Part shown: in pieces, positions 12,880 to 23,155 of the stretch | How the letters are laid out: each line of letters starts with the position of its first letter | Numbering within the stretch: position 1 is the first letter of the stretch | NCBI GenBank assembly: GCA_036936605.1 | Contig: JAUPFV010000005.1 | Coordinates: 129,497,302 to 129,561,301, forward strand | From: Limnanthes douglasii subsp. nivea | Taxonomy: Eukaryota > Streptophyta > Magnoliopsida > Brassicales > Limnanthaceae | DNA: 64,000 bases | Direction of reading: 5' to 3' | Notes under the pieces: generated by a model | Database searches by the model: none | What the model saw: the letters and a program-made list of their open reading frames with translations, nothing else | What the model was told of the DNA's origin: nothing | Translations under genes and position numbers: made by a program

Positions 12880-13451
12880 TCTCAAAGCTAGTCATCCTCT
12901 CTCTTAGGCGACGACAACGTATTAGGGTAGTCATCCTTGCTCCCAAACGGCATCGACATATTAGGGTACTCATCCTCACTCCGAGACAATGGCAGCATAT
13001 TTGCATGGTCAACCTCTTGACTATCCGGATCAAGCTCATTCCCCTTCTGATTAAATATGTCATCGGGTTCTACTAAGTCCTCCTTAGGTACTACCCCCTC
13101 CAGTACTACCTCCTTAGGTATTACCCCCTCCGATAGTACCTCTGACTGTGTTTCTTCTTCTACTACCTCCTTTAGTATATATTATGTTACCTTTTCTTCA
13201 GTTATAGTCTTCTTCATTTTCATTGTCACTCTTGTTACCTTTTTTCGGTCATAGTCTTCTCTAGGGTACTCATCCTTGCCCTCATACGGTGGTAAAATAT
13301 TAGGGTATTTATCCTCGTTCATAGATGATGTTGGCGTATTAGCGTAATCAACCTCTAGATTTTCCAGATCAGCCTCTTCCCCCAGTGGTTTCCTGGATAC
13401 ACATTGGCAACAAACCCGGTAACGATAGGGTGCTCATCTTCGGGTAAGTAA
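12880..13451 (-). repeat. Higher-order DDYP block, copy B (split by the copia insertion)
   Basis: Matches about 2300-2887 at an offset of roughly 10.55 kb and resumes at 20328 after the copia element. The match includes the rare single-nucleotide state 'cgggtaagtaa' where most units have 'cgggtatgtaa'. The insertion site therefore lies inside a duplicated multi-unit block. Confidence 0.75.
13447..13451. repeat. Target-site duplication, left (agtaa)
   Basis: 'agtaa' immediately precedes the TG of the left LTR at 13452 and is repeated at 20323-20327 after the CA of the right LTR. Five bases is the normal Ty1/copia duplication length. Confidence 0.95.
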
Positions 13452-14124
13452 TGTTATATATTATTAGAAATCGCATCAAATAATATATAACAAATCACGG
13501 AAAAATAATTAAACCTTTTTCTAGATTCACCTACAGAATAAACAGAAAACCAAGAACACTTACGAGTTTGCATGCTGCTATCCATCTAGTATTCTCTTTT
13601 GTTCCTTTGCATTCTTTAGTGATTCCATGTTCTCCAGCGATTCTGTTTATGAAATTGAGAAACCTGCAAAATCAAATTAGAGAAGAAAGAAAAGGTTTCA
13701 AGACACTCAAGGAAGCGGTCATATTTCTTATTAGGGTTTTAGGATGATGAATTACCTAAACCTAGCCCCTTATTTATATTTACTATATGAAGCCCAACAT
13801 TGTAAAGCCCATACTTTATTACTTACTTGGGTCCGGGACCATAATCCGATAAATTGATAATTCAATTTATATCCCTGATTTATTAATTCAGGCTTTAAAT
13901 GTTGAGATTTGGGCCCTCTTCATCACAGTGCTCAAATTCAACATGGTTACCACACTTGAGCCCATAACACCTTTTCACCCATATATCCAATTTAGTTAAT
14001 TAAATAATTAAGTCGATTACTTATAATTTGGATTTCCTTAAGACAATAACCGAATATGTTTATTTAGCATGTCGGTCCAAATTATTGTCAGTCTATAAAT
14101 ATATTAAATAAATATATTCCAACA
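13452..14124 (-). repeat. 3' LTR of the copia element
   Basis: A 673-bp LTR beginning TGTTATATATT and ending TATTCCAACA on the plus strand, so on the element strand it starts TGTTGGAATA and ends ATAACA. It aligns end to end with 19648-20322 at roughly 90% identity. Flanked on the left by the target duplication and on the right by the polypurine tract. Confidence 0.95.
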
Positions 14125-14137
14125 ATCTCCTACTTGG
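14125..14137 (-). other. Polypurine tract of the copia element
   Basis: On the minus strand the sequence just before the 3' LTR reads 'ccaagtaggagat', followed by TGTTGG. Plant Ty1/copia elements commonly carry a purine-rich 'aagtgggagatt' type tract at this position, which primes plus-strand DNA synthesis. Confidence 0.8.
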
Positions 14138-14474
14138 ACCGTCATATGCTACTCAAGACTATATATATATATATATTCAGATTTAATGGGATCCCTATAT
14201 TCATTGTCAATGGGAAAACGGTACAACCCCATACATGAATGATAACAATAAAGGACTAAAGACCTCTTTCTCGTAACGTGAAACTATGGCTTGTAATCGT
14301 ACATATATACTCTTAAATGGTTACTACCTTTGGAGATCCAATACAATACAGATACCAAAAAATATTTCCAAGCTTTTATATATATTGAAATAAACTTTAA
14401 TGTGCACAATACAGCAAAATATAACATCAGATCATATTACAAATTCTCTCACTGAAATTAACAGTCCTCTAAAT

Positions 14475-15228
14475 CAACTACATCCATACTGATGGTGTGT
14501 CCCTAGAAAACCTTAGGCAAAACCGCCTTTGTTAGGGGATCTGCTACATGGAGTTTGTGCTGATGTGCTATATACTTTTCTGGACCATCTATACTCTTTT
14601 TTAACAGATAGAAACTTTATGTCTATGTGTTTGGATTTAGACGAGCTCATGTTGTTGTTAGAGTACTTCACTGCAGAATTGTTATCGCAATATAACCTCA
14701 TGAGACCCTCTATCCCTTGTACAATGTGTAATCCAGTAACAAAATTCCGCAGGATATTGCACCTCCAGCCAATAAGAATATGTTGCCTGACGTGCTTTTT
14801 TATGTGTCTGCGCATCCACCAAAATCTGAGTCGGAATACCCAATGATCTCCAGTTTATCCGACTTCCTATATGTCAACATGTGCCCATTTGTTCCTTGCA
14901 TATATCAGAGTACTCTTTTAACTGCTTTCCAGTGATCCGTTCTCGGGTTACTAACATATCTCCCCAACATATTTACAGCAAAGGAAATGTCCGGCCTAGT
15001 ACAAACTTAAGCATACATTAAACTCCCAACTGCTGAAGCATAAGGGACCGTTTTCATTTCCTCAATCTCAAGTTTTGTCTTAGGACATTGACTCAGACTA
15101 AGTCTGTCACCCTTTGCTATGGGGGTACTTAGGGGTTTGCAATCTGCCAATTCGTAACGTTGTAAAACACTTTTAAAGTATGCCGTTTGTGATAATTCAA
15201 GAATACCACGAGAACGATCTCGATGTAT
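14475..15228 (-). pseudogene. Copia RNase H domain remnant
   Basis: Minus-strand reading gives the copia C-terminal RNase H region in pieces. These are a GSLMYA-like junction and TRPDISFAVN near 15000, then GYSDSDFGGC followed by a stop and KSTSGNIF near 14780-14830, then YCDNNSAVKYSNN and KHIDIKF at about 14620-14700, and ADPLTKAVLPKVF at the end near 14500. The Asp of SDSDF and the DN of CDNNSA sit where the catalytic acidic residues of this family normally lie. Several stops and frameshifts interrupt it. RNase H removes the RNA strand during reverse transcription. Confidence 0.85.
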
Positions 15229-16045
15229 TTAGATTCCTAACAAAAAATTGGCATCACTAAGATCCATAATATTAAACTTGTCTGATAGAAATATTTTTGT
15301 AGTGTGTAACAATTCCTTATTGTTCGAGGCAAGCAATATGTCATCCACATATAATATAAGAGATATGAAATTCATCCCATTGAACTTGTGATACACACAA
15401 TCCTCAACCGAGTTGATCTCAAAGTCATAACAGACTATCACCTCAAGGAATTTGTTATGCCATTGACGAGAGGCTTGTTTAAGCCCATAAATGGATTTCT
15501 TAAGCCTGCAAACCAGATATTTTGAGTTACTTTCTACAAAGTGTTCAGGTTGCACCGTATAGATCGTTTCCTCAATATTAACATTGAAAATAGCGGTCAT
15601 AACATCTATCTAATGAAGCTTAAGGTCAAAATGTGCAAGTAATGCCATGATTGTTCTAAAGGAATCCTTCGTCGATACTAGAGCGAAGGTTTCTTTAAAA
15701 TTAATCCCTTCACGCTGAGTATAAACTTTCGCTACAATACGTGCTTTATGTTTTTCCACATTACCCAAGGAATTGTGTTTTGGTTTTGTAAACCCATTTA
15801 CAACCAATTTCCTTTTTTCGTTAACGTAATGGGACAGGATCCCATACCGCATTATCCTGCATTAATTTACACTCTTCTTTCATAGTGTCAATCCACTTTT
15901 GGGATTCAGAGCTTGCCATGGCCTGTTTGTAGGATGAGGGATCATCTATAGTTCCAACACATAACTCATCATGCTCCCGAAGATATACTATAAAGTCTAG
16001 ACCTATAGTACTCTTCATTTCTCTAGTGGACCTTCTTAATGACAC
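15229..16045 (-). pseudogene. Copia reverse transcriptase remnant
   Basis: Three overlapping minus-strand frames (15821-16045, 15610-15852, 15229-15600) give a typical copia RT. They contain WIDTMKEE at the N-terminus, then KARIVAKVYTQREGINFKETFA, YGLKQASRQWHNKF and the catalytic LYVDDILLA motif near 15330-15360. Both catalytic Asp residues are present. Frame changes near 15830 and 15605 and a stop near 15229 break the protein. The canonical VAKGYTQ reads VAKVYTQ here. Confidence 0.9.
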
Positions 16046-16378
16046 TATTTCCTCTTGTCGTACTTCTTGAGGAGGTAGAGTTTGATCATTATGAACGATG
16101 TCATTTTGATTCCCTTGTGGAAGATTATCTTGAGGTTACTCTTGTTCTACCTGAACCATATTTGTATCCTGGTTAGAACCCTCAAGTGGAGCATCACTGT
16201 TAATTTGTGGATTACCTTGTTCTAATGGGACCGAAATGATTGGCATTATAGCCCAATCTTCAGATATCTCAGTATCCCTATTAAAACCTTCATGAATCTC
16301 TATCGATTCTTCCTCAAAATCAACATACGTTCCCTTATTCTTCCGCCCAAACTCAACATCCTCTAGAAATTTGGTCGT

Positions 16379-17250
16379 TCATGTCTCAAATATTGTACCA
16401 GTGAGAGAATCATAAAACTTAAACCCTCTGGAACGTTCAGAATAACCTATGAAGAAACAACTAATTGTTTTTGGGTCAAGTTTCTTTTCTTGAGGTTTGT
16501 AAGGCCTCGCCTCAGCTGGACAACCCCACATATACAGATGCTTTAAATTAGGTTTATGCCCGTTCCAAAGCTCATATAGAGTCCTAACAGTATCCTTTGT
16601 GGGTACTTGATTGAGTATATAAGCGGCACATTTGATGGCTTCCCCCCAGAGAGATAATGGTAGAGATGAGTGACTTATCATGCTTCTAACCATATCTTTT
16701 AGTGTTCGGTTCCGTCTCGCAGATACACCATTCATGCGAGGTGAACTGGGTATAGTGTATTGAGGGACTATTCCACACTTCTCTAGGTATTGTGCAAAAT
16801 TTCATGGACGTTGTTCACCCGATCCGTCATATCTACCTTAGTATTCACCACCACAGTGCTTTTACCAAGTTGTTTCTCGACCTCGGTCTTAAAAGCTATG
16901 AACTTGTCCAATGCCTCATACTTTTCATGAAGAAGATAGAGGTAACCGAAACGAGAGTAGTCGTCGATGAATATAAATTACCGCTGCCCGTTCCACGATT
17001 CATGTGGAAACGGTCCACAGATGTCGGTATGTATCAACTCTATGACTTCTTTTGCTCTATTTTCTCCTAACCGTTTAAATTTGGTTTGTTCCCTTTGATA
17101 CACTCGACACATATACCGAAGTCCGAGTAATCAAGGCGACCTAATAAACCTTCAACAACAAGCTTGTCCATCCTAACTTTGGATATGTGACCTAACCGCT
17201 TGTGCCACAGTTTAGAAGATTTTTCAGATTTAGTAATGTTGTTTGGTGTA
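16379..17250 (-). pseudogene. Copia integrase remnant (GAG-pre-integrase, core and C-terminal part)
   Basis: From 17250 downwards the minus strand reads LWHKRLGHISKVRMDKL, then FGICVECIKG (the HHCC zinc-binding module), then a core with DISGPFPHESW, FIDDYSRFGYLYLL and CGGEY near 16835. It continues with [19 protein letters not shown] and [19 protein letters not shown] and [16 protein letters not shown] at 16379-16735. The usual SDRGGEY motif appears as CGGEY, so the second catalytic Asp seems lost. In-frame stops and frame changes lie between 16740 and 17050. The segment from 16321 upward recurs at 57854. Confidence 0.9.
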
Positions 17251-17283
17251 CGTTATTATGTATTCATAGAAATATTGTGATTA

Positions 17284-17968
17284 CTAATATGTATTGAACA
17301 AATACAAATTATCCTCTTTAATTAAATTTCCATTTCCAACAATCATATTATTTAGAGAGAGTGTAAAACAATTGTTTCCCATCAGACAAGAGTAACCTTG
17401 CAAGTCTAAAACTGGAAAAGAAATTAAGTTCCTCCGTAAAGTGGGAACGTACATTACATCCGCTAAAAATAATACAGTTCCAGTGGAAAGTTTGAAAGAA
17501 AAAATCACGAATAGCTAAAACATCACACGAGCTCCTGTCTGCCGTGAAAATGGATCTTTCATCCTCACTTAGCATCCTACTCTTTGACGTACCCTGCAAA
17601 GAAACACAAACATGAGTTGTTGCAGCCGAATCGACCCACCAAGTATTTTTTTTCACATAAACTATATTACTTTCTGAAACAACCAAAGATGTGGGAGTAC
17701 CTTTGCTTATCATATAAGTCCGACGTTTCTCACAATCCTTCTTCAGATGTCCTTTCTCTTTGCCGAAAAAGCATCGACCTACAGTCGATTCGTCAGGCTT
17801 TTTCTTCTTTACCGGACCATGACCTGGTCCTTTGCCATCTGCTTTCCGCTTAGGTCCTGCCTTATTTGCTGATGTAATCACATTAGCCTCAGGCGTTGTG
17901 CCTTTAAGTTTTTCCTCCTCTTGTGCAGCGTGGGAAATCAACTCATTGATATTCCACTTTTCTCGCAC
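17284..17968 (-). pseudogene. Copia gag zinc knuckle and aspartic protease remnant
   Basis: The minus strand reads REKWNINELISHAAQEEEKLK, a basic linker, the zinc knuckle CFFGKEKGHLKKDC and the protease active-site region WWVDSAATTHVCVSLQ. Two key positions are altered. The second Cys of the CX2CX4HX4C knuckle is Gly, and the protease D-S/T-G motif reads DSA. A frameshift near 17505 separates this from 17284-17508, which carries the conserved downstream LADVMYVPTLRRNLIS and NNCFTLSLNN motifs. The same changes are present in the duplicate at 58813-59497, so they predate the duplication. Confidence 0.88.
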
Positions 17969-18528
17969 GCAGTTATAGGTGGACTAGAAATAGTTATCCG
18001 GTCTGGTAGCGAATGAAATGTGAATCCCATTATGCACTCCTCAGGTAAGTCTAAACCGATTTCCTTTAACTTTTGGCCAATGATCGACATTCCCAGAATG
18101 TGCTCCCGGATTTTACCTTAGCCATTATACTTTTTGGTAGCTAGCTCGATGAGAAAACGTTGCATTTCTACCTTCTCATTTTTGGAAAAGGCTTTCTTAA
18201 TCTCCGTGAGGAAGACCGAGGCAATGGTAACACCTTTAGGGAGAGCCCCACACAATGCTACTAGTATCCTCTATAACAAGAGTGTCATGCATAAATTATT
18301 TGACCTCTCCCACTTTTCATCAGCCTTAGTTTCATCCGGTGTACTTTCCGGACTAAGCGGGGATGGTTTGGGAGTTGACAATGCATAGTCGTAATCATGT
18401 ATAGATAAAAACAACAACATTTCTTCCTTCCACAATTGTAAGTTCGAACAATCCAACGTCGGTGGACGATTCCCCAATAAATTGTAACAAATGATTACTA
18501 TAATAAGAGCAAACAACACAAAGCACAT
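17969..18528 (-). pseudogene. Copia gag N-terminal remnant
   Basis: The minus strand gives the copia-type gag domain. It reads LDCSNLQLWKEEMLLFLSIHDYDYAL, then WERSNNLCMTLLL, and after a frame change IASVFLTEIKKAFSKNEKVEM, TKKYNG, a stop, GKIREHILGMSIIGQKLKE and LPEECIMGFTFHSLP. The protein would form the capsid-like particle. It is interrupted by at least one stop (near 18120) and frame changes near 18270 and 17975. Confidence 0.82.
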
Positions 18529-19633
18529 TTAACATCTTGACATATAACTGGAAACATATGCATGAACATGACAAATACATGTAAAACATAAAATTCATTG
18601 ATAATAGATGTCAGAGGGCAAATCATACTATCGTGCAATTTTATGAGTTTGAGAAAAAAATAGCATGATCATTATTTTAATTTTATAAGTACCAATGAGA
18701 CCTTCCGGAGGGCCGATGTCATTTACTTAACATTAAAATCAACACAACGACTATTTAGTAATTTTCTCCCGTTCATTATTAATTTAAACCCAAACATGAA
18801 CCTTCCGGAGGGCTGGTAATATTTGAATTTAAATTAATCCCCAAACCTTTTGAAGCCTAGGATCCATAAGAAAATTTATTTTTGACCTTTTGGAGGCCTG
18901 ATTAAATTAATTTCTTAGTTTCACCTACCGATCTACGAAACCTTAGTCCTGCATAGTCATTTAATCATTCACGCACATACAATTTACTTCACAAATAAAC
19001 ATTCAACTAAACACATCGTAGTTATGAAATAATATACTTCAAATATTCTAAATTAATAGTACAATTAATTAAAAATTTAAAATTTAAAAACAATTTTTTT
19101 TTCGACCTCCCGCAGTTCTACACCTAATGCTACACATTGCAGTAGTGTTGCAGGTCCTGAGCGGGCCCAACCTACAGGACTAATGATATTACTATCGTTT
19201 GTGTATGTTTATTGTCCCTATTTTTGCGCAGGTTACGGTGTTCATCACGGAACAGCCTTCGATAAGCGTTAACATTAGGGGTTAAGTCGTCGATGAGCCA
19301 CTGTCCCAATAGCTCTGACTTTATTCGTTATTTTAGGGTTCATTTGATACTAATTTTGGGAGAAAAAATTCCATACATCAATAAACCCTAATTTAACAAA
19401 AAAAAAAAATCCTCAAACTATCAAAATTGCAATTTACACATAATAAAACATGTTTATCAATACGAATAAATCACATAACATGCTTTTCATACAATCCTTA
19501 AATCCATACCCTAACCAGTTCAATTCACATGTAATCCCAATGGCATAGATTCTTTACGATGAAGAAAAACATGCATTTTTATCTATCAATACATAATTCA
19601 ATTATTCTACTGAAGCTAAAAATGATTAAATTG
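18529..19633 (-). other. Copia 5' leader, non-coding
   Basis: An approximately 1.1-kb region between the primer-binding site and gag with no credible open frame. It contains four related purine/pyrimidine palindromic tracts spaced 60-110 bp apart: 'ccttccggagggc' near 18702 and 18801, and the weaker 'ccttttgaagcc' near 18846 and 'ccttttggaggcc' near 18887. A GC-richer block at 19108-19185 (cctcccgcag to acctacagga) stands out from AT-rich surroundings. This is where a packaging or dimerisation structure would be expected, but I see no direct proof. Confidence 0.6.
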
Positions 19634-19645
19634 GCTCTGATACCA
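19634..19645 (-). other. Primer-binding site, tRNA-iMet
   Basis: On the plus strand 'gctctgatacca'; on the element strand TGGTATCAGAGC, two bases from the 5' LTR. This is the classic plant Ty1/copia primer site, complementary to the 3' end of initiator methionine tRNA. It fixes the element's orientation as minus. Confidence 0.95.
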
Positions 19646-19647
19646 AA

Positions 19648-20322
19648 TGTTATATATTATTAGAAACTGCATCAAATAATATATAGCAAATCACAGAAAA
19701 ATAATTAAACCCTTTTCTAGATTCACCTATAGAATAAAGAGAAAACCAAGAACACTTACGAGTTTGTCTGCTGCTATCCATCTAGTATTCTCTTCTGTTC
19801 CTCTACGTTCTTCAGCGATTCCACGTTCTTTAGCGATTCCGTTTATGAAATTGAGAAACCTGCATAATCAAATTAGAGAAGAAGAAAAAAGTTTCCAAAC
19901 ACTCAAGGAAGCGGCCGTATTTCTGATTAGGGTTTTAGGATAATGAAATACATAAACCTAGCTCTTTATTTATAGACTTTACAATGTGAAGCCCAACATT
20001 GTAAAGCCCATCCTTTATTACTTCCTTGTGTCCGGGACCATAACCCGATAAATTGATAATTTAATTTATATCCCTGATCAATTAATTCAGGCTTAAGTGT
20101 TGAGATTTGAGACCTCTACATCAAAGTGCCCAAATTCAACCTGGTTACCACACTTGAGCCCATAACGCCATTTCACCCATAGGTCCAATTTAGTTCATTA
20201 AATAATTAACTTGATTACTTCTAATTTGGATTTCTTTAAGACAATAGCCGAATATGTTTATTTAGCATGTCGGTCCAAATTATTGTCAGTCCATAAATAT
20301 ATTAAATAAATATATTCCAACA
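19648..20322 (-). repeat. 5' LTR of the copia element
   Basis: A 675-bp LTR with TG...CA ends that aligns with 13452-14124. It is followed by the right target duplication. It recurs at 61177-61851 with very few differences, as part of the segmental duplication. Confidence 0.95.
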
Positions 20323-20327
20323 AGTAA
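20323..20327. repeat. Target-site duplication, right (agtaa)
   Basis: Matches 13447-13451 exactly. Joining the two flanks recreates a normal DDYP unit ('cgggtaagtaat', then 'cgtgtagtg'). Confidence 0.95.
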
Positions 20328-21704
20328 TTCGTGTAGTGCTGCTATGGGAAGTGCTGATCGGGTATGTCATCGTTTCAGATACGTTCTCCTCCAATATTAC
20401 CTTCTCCGGTACTACCTCGGACTGTGTTTCTTCTTTCACTACTTCCTTTAGTAAATATTATGTTACCTTTTTACTCGTCTTCATTTTTATGGTCGCTCCT
20501 GTTACATTTTCTTCCATCATAGTCTTCTTCAGGGTAGTCATCCTCGCTCCAAGGCGGCGTTGACGTATTAGGGTAGTCAATCTTGCTCCCACACGTTGGC
20601 GGCGTATTAGCATAGTCAACCTCTTGAATTTCTGAATGAGGCTCTTCTTCCTAATGGTTTTCCGGATACACATTGGCAGCGAACCTGGTTACAATAGGGT
20701 GTTCTCATATTTGAGCATGTAATTCGGATAGTGGTGTTCTAGGAAATACTGATTGGGTATGTCATCGGTTCGAGTAAGTCCTCATCCGATACTACCTCAT
20801 CGGGTACTACCTTCGGCTATGTTTCTTCATCTACTACCTCCTCTAGTAAATATTATTTTATCTTTCTTCGGACGTAAATTTCGTCATTATTATCGTCGCT
20901 TTTCTTACCTTTGCTTCGCTCATAGTCTTCTCTAGGGTAGTCATCCTCGCTCCCAGGCGACGAAAGCGTATTAGGGTAGTCATCCTCGTTTACAGGAGAA
21001 ATCTACATATTAGAATAACCATGCTCGTTCCGGATCAAGCTTTTTCTCATAGTGGTTTTTTAGATATATATTGGTAGTGAACCTATGTACGATAGGGTGC
21101 TCTTCTTCGGGTATGTAATCTGGGTAGTGGTGCTCCGAGAAGTGCAGATTGGGTTCGTGTAAGTCCTCATGCGCTACTACCTCCGATTGTGTTTCTTCTT
21201 CTACTACCTTTTCCAGTAAATATTATGTTACAATTTCTTTGGTTATACTCTACTTCATTTTCATCCTCACTCCTCTTACTTTTTATTCGGTCATAGTCTT
21301 CTCAAGAAGTATCATCCTCCCTCCCAAAAGGCAGTGGCCAATTAAGGTAGTTATCTTCACTCCCAATGGCAACGTATTAGTGTAGTCAACCTCTTGACTA
21401 ATACACATTGGCAGCGAACCTGTGCAAGATAAGGTGCACGTTTTGCGGTAGAGAAGCCGGGTAGTGGTGCTCCGGTATATGCTAATCAGGTTTGTCATCG
21501 GTTTGGTTAATTCCTCATCTGGTACTACCCAGATACACATTGGCAGCGAAGCTGGTTGCGATAGGGTGTTCATCTTCGAGTATGCAATTCGGATAGTAGT
21601 GCTCTAGGAAGTAATGATCGTGTATGTCATTGGGTTCGGGTAAGTTACCTCCGACTTTGTTTCATCTTCTATTATCTCCTCTGATTGTACTTTTCTTCTT
21701 CCCT
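20323..21704 (-). repeat. DDYP tandem repeat, reverse block 3
   Basis: Around three reverse units continue the array interrupted by the copia element. The last part (about 21400-21704) contains shortened units that repeat 'acacattggcagcgaa' every 120-140 bp. The right end joins the gypsy LTR at 'cttcttccct'. The whole block recurs at 61852-63233. Confidence 0.9.
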
Positions 21705-22175
21705 TGTATAATTTATGTCCGGGTGGTATTGGTCATAATGTTTTATGTGGCGAGTAGGAGGAAAAACTTTAATCCCATCAGGCAATTTGAAGGTGATCCA
21801 TTCGAAGGTAACAAAATTTTAATCCATCAGGCTATTCGAAGGTAATCTATTCGGAAGCAAGAAAACTTTACTCCACCATGTCATTCGAAGGTAATCCATT
21901 CGAAGGAAAAAAAAGTTTAATTGATCAGGCCATTCAAAGCTAATCCGTTCGAAGGCAACAAAACTTTAATCCATCAGGCCATTCAAAGTTAATCCCTTCG
22001 AAGCTATCAAAACTTTCATCCATTAGGTCATTTGAAGGTAATCCATTCGAAGGTAGCGAAACTTTAATTACATCATGAATAACAAAAACACTTTTAAAAG
22101 CAAAGAGTAGTAGATATAATAAGTTCAAACACCTCATTAAAGCTGCGCTGAGCTACCAAGGTAGGAAAGAGTATG
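21705..22175 (-). repeat. Ty3/gypsy LTR, copy 1
   Basis: A 471-bp LTR whose plus-strand left end is TGTATAATTTATGTCCGGG. On the element (minus) strand it starts near 22175 with 'tactctttcctacc', where the copy at 54433-54904 keeps TGTACTCTTTCC. It holds a 49-bp minisatellite (21762-22068). A purine-rich 'attagggggc' tract lies directly upstream on the element strand, as expected for a polypurine tract. The terminal TG at the right end is mutated in this copy. Confidence 0.8.
21762..22068. repeat. 49-bp minisatellite inside the gypsy LTR
   Basis: Six consecutive 49-bp units plus a partial one, each of the form 'aaaactttaatccatcagg' followed by 'ccattcgaaggtaatcc' and 'attcgaaggcaac'. Each unit contains an inner near-duplicate 'attcgaaggtaatcc'. 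The same array occurs in the LTRs at 54491-54800 and 63291-63597. Confidence 0.9.
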
Positions 22176-22556
22176 CCCCCTAATATTTACATTGAGTTAC
22201 AACAAAATAATTATTTACAAAATAAGTTTATCCTAAATATAACCTTAGAGGTTCAACATTTCAAGGGTGCATAAAAAGGTTTCCTTTTGTCTAAAAGCTT
22301 GTATATTCCTTGTCTAACCGTTTCATATACGATTTAGGGTCCTTCCCAGTTCGGAACCAGCTTTCTGAACTTCTTTTCTTTGGTGTAGGGTCCTTCCCAG
22401 TTCGGAACCAGCTTTCTGAACTTCTTTTCTTTGGTATGTAAGATCACTTTCCTTATACGAGCTTTTAGTCTCCTTTCTTCAATCAAATACAACTGAGCCC
22501 TTACTACCATCTCATTATTTTCTTTGTAATAATTTTGGACTCTAAAAGAAGGAAGA
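22176..22556 (-). pseudogene. Gypsy integrase C-terminal fragment, copy 1
   Basis: On the minus strand, pieces such as TKEKKFRKL and a GPY-like motif correspond to the integrase C-terminus at 54982-55413. Relative to that copy this one has lost about 95 bp at 22455, between two 'ctta' strings, and has gained a 51-bp tandem duplication (22336-22437). Homology to gypsy stops near 22556. Confidence 0.75.
22336..22437. repeat. 51-bp tandem duplication in the gypsy fragment
   Basis: Two identical or nearly identical 51-bp copies beginning 'agggtccttcccagttcgg' (22336-22386 and 22387-22437). The related fragment at 54982 has only one. The duplication recurs at 63865-63966, so it arose before the segmental duplication. 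Confidence 0.95.
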
Positions 22557-23080
22557 ACATATTATATGAGCTTTTAATGTCGGGAACAAAACTCAGAACC
22601 GTTTTCGGTGAACTAGTAAGTCCAACAAACATCACTAGAAGTTTGTCTGCAAACGCGGGACCTGTGTATGCCTGTATGACTAATTAACAGTGTCCTGTCC
22701 TGTATGCTTTGCGGAGCTAGACATGGCAGTCATACTGGCGGAGCGGACGGTGGTGCTGGAGATTAGGCTTGCACTTGAGATAGAGATAAGACCAACTGAG
22801 GAGAGGGCTTTACAAGCTTCACTTGTTGGTTAAGTTTCGGTTTTGCGGTACACCACCCCTCGTTTCCGTAACAGTGGCGGGTCTGCATTTGGATTCTCAT
22901 GGCGTGTCTTTTCACTTTCCTTTGCCAATGCATCACGACACACCTCATGTGATATTGCTATCCCTTCTCGAAATGGGTGGTAGAAAGTCGCTGATGGAGC
23001 TGTCGCTGAGAACGTTGGGTTCGACTGCGGCGGTGGCCTTGTCATCATTGGCAGAAGCCACTATATTCGTTCATTAGTTA

Positions 23081-23155
23081 TCGTGGGTGATTCGAAGGCG
23101 AAGCCAGGGGAATCTGCATCAAAATCTGTAGCTAAAACTATGATAGCTGATTCAT
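23081..23155 (+). repeat. Degenerate direct repeat, copy 1 (partner 24011-24085)
   Basis: 'gattcgaaggcgaagccagg' followed by 'atcaaaatctgtagc' and 'aaaactatgatagctgattcat' corresponds to 'gattcaaaggcgaagccggg', 'atcaaaatttggggc' and 'aaaactatcgtagctcatccat' at 24011-24085. The spacing is about 930 bp and identity is moderate. Both copies read GDSKAKPGE in one plus-strand frame, with only third-position differences over those codons. After that an indel shifts the frame. Confidence 0.7.

Larger units (their letters stand above)
1401..13451 (-). repeat. DDYP tandem repeat, reverse block 2 (12 kb)
   Basis: Roughly 28 degenerate units read in reverse orientation. Each carries in order the blocks 'actacctcctctagtaaatatt', 'ttcggtcatagtcttct', two or three copies of the 39-bp 'gtagtcatcctcgctccca' sub-repeat, 'gtcaacctcttgactttcc', 'cccctagtggttttccgga' and 'gggtatgtaatccgggtag'. 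Units differ from each other by substitutions, small indels and loss or gain of sub-repeats. The longest open stretch (8834-9457, plus strand, 207 codons) runs through more than one unit and reads as Val/Ile/Ser/Arg-rich sequence. I treat it as a by-product of the repeat and not as a gene. Confidence 0.92.
13452..20322 (-). mobile_element. Full-length but decayed Ty1/copia LTR retrotransposon
   Basis: A 6.87-kb element lies on the minus strand between perfect 5-bp target duplications. Its parts on the plus strand, left to right, are the 3' LTR (13452-14124), polypurine tract, RNase H, reverse transcriptase, integrase, protease and gag remnants, a long leader, the primer-binding site (19634-19645) and the 5' LTR (19648-20322). 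Gene order gag-protease-integrase-RT-RNase H identifies Ty1/copia. The coding region has several frameshifts and stops, so the element is non-autonomous now. The two LTRs differ at about 66 of 675 positions by hand count, so the insertion is old. It sits inside the DDYP repeat. I do not assign a clade. Confidence 0.95.
16321..22471 (+). repeat. Segmental duplication, copy 1
   Basis: Contains the copia integrase-to-5' LTR portion, the adjoining DDYP block and the gypsy LTR/integrase fragment. It matches 57854-64000 collinearly. The offset is 41533 at the left end and 41529 after two small deletions in copy 2: 1 bp near 58355 and 3 bp near 58784. I counted about 28 substitutions by eye over 6.15 kb. 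Homology continues to the right end of the window, so the true length is greater. Confidence 0.95.

Noticed and set aside
1..13451. CRISPR-like array because of regularly spaced short repeats (39-bp sub-repeats)
   Set aside because: The sub-repeats are contiguous and degenerate, without unique spacers, leader or cas genes. The context is a eukaryotic satellite.
14513..14846. Plus-strand 105-codon frame over the copia RNase H region
   Set aside because: It is the shadow of the minus-strand RNase H remnant, which has recognisable motifs.
13452..20322. tRNA gene suggested by the 'gctctgatacca' string
   Set aside because: Only the 12-base primer-binding site complementary to initiator tRNA is present; no tRNA body or A/B boxes.
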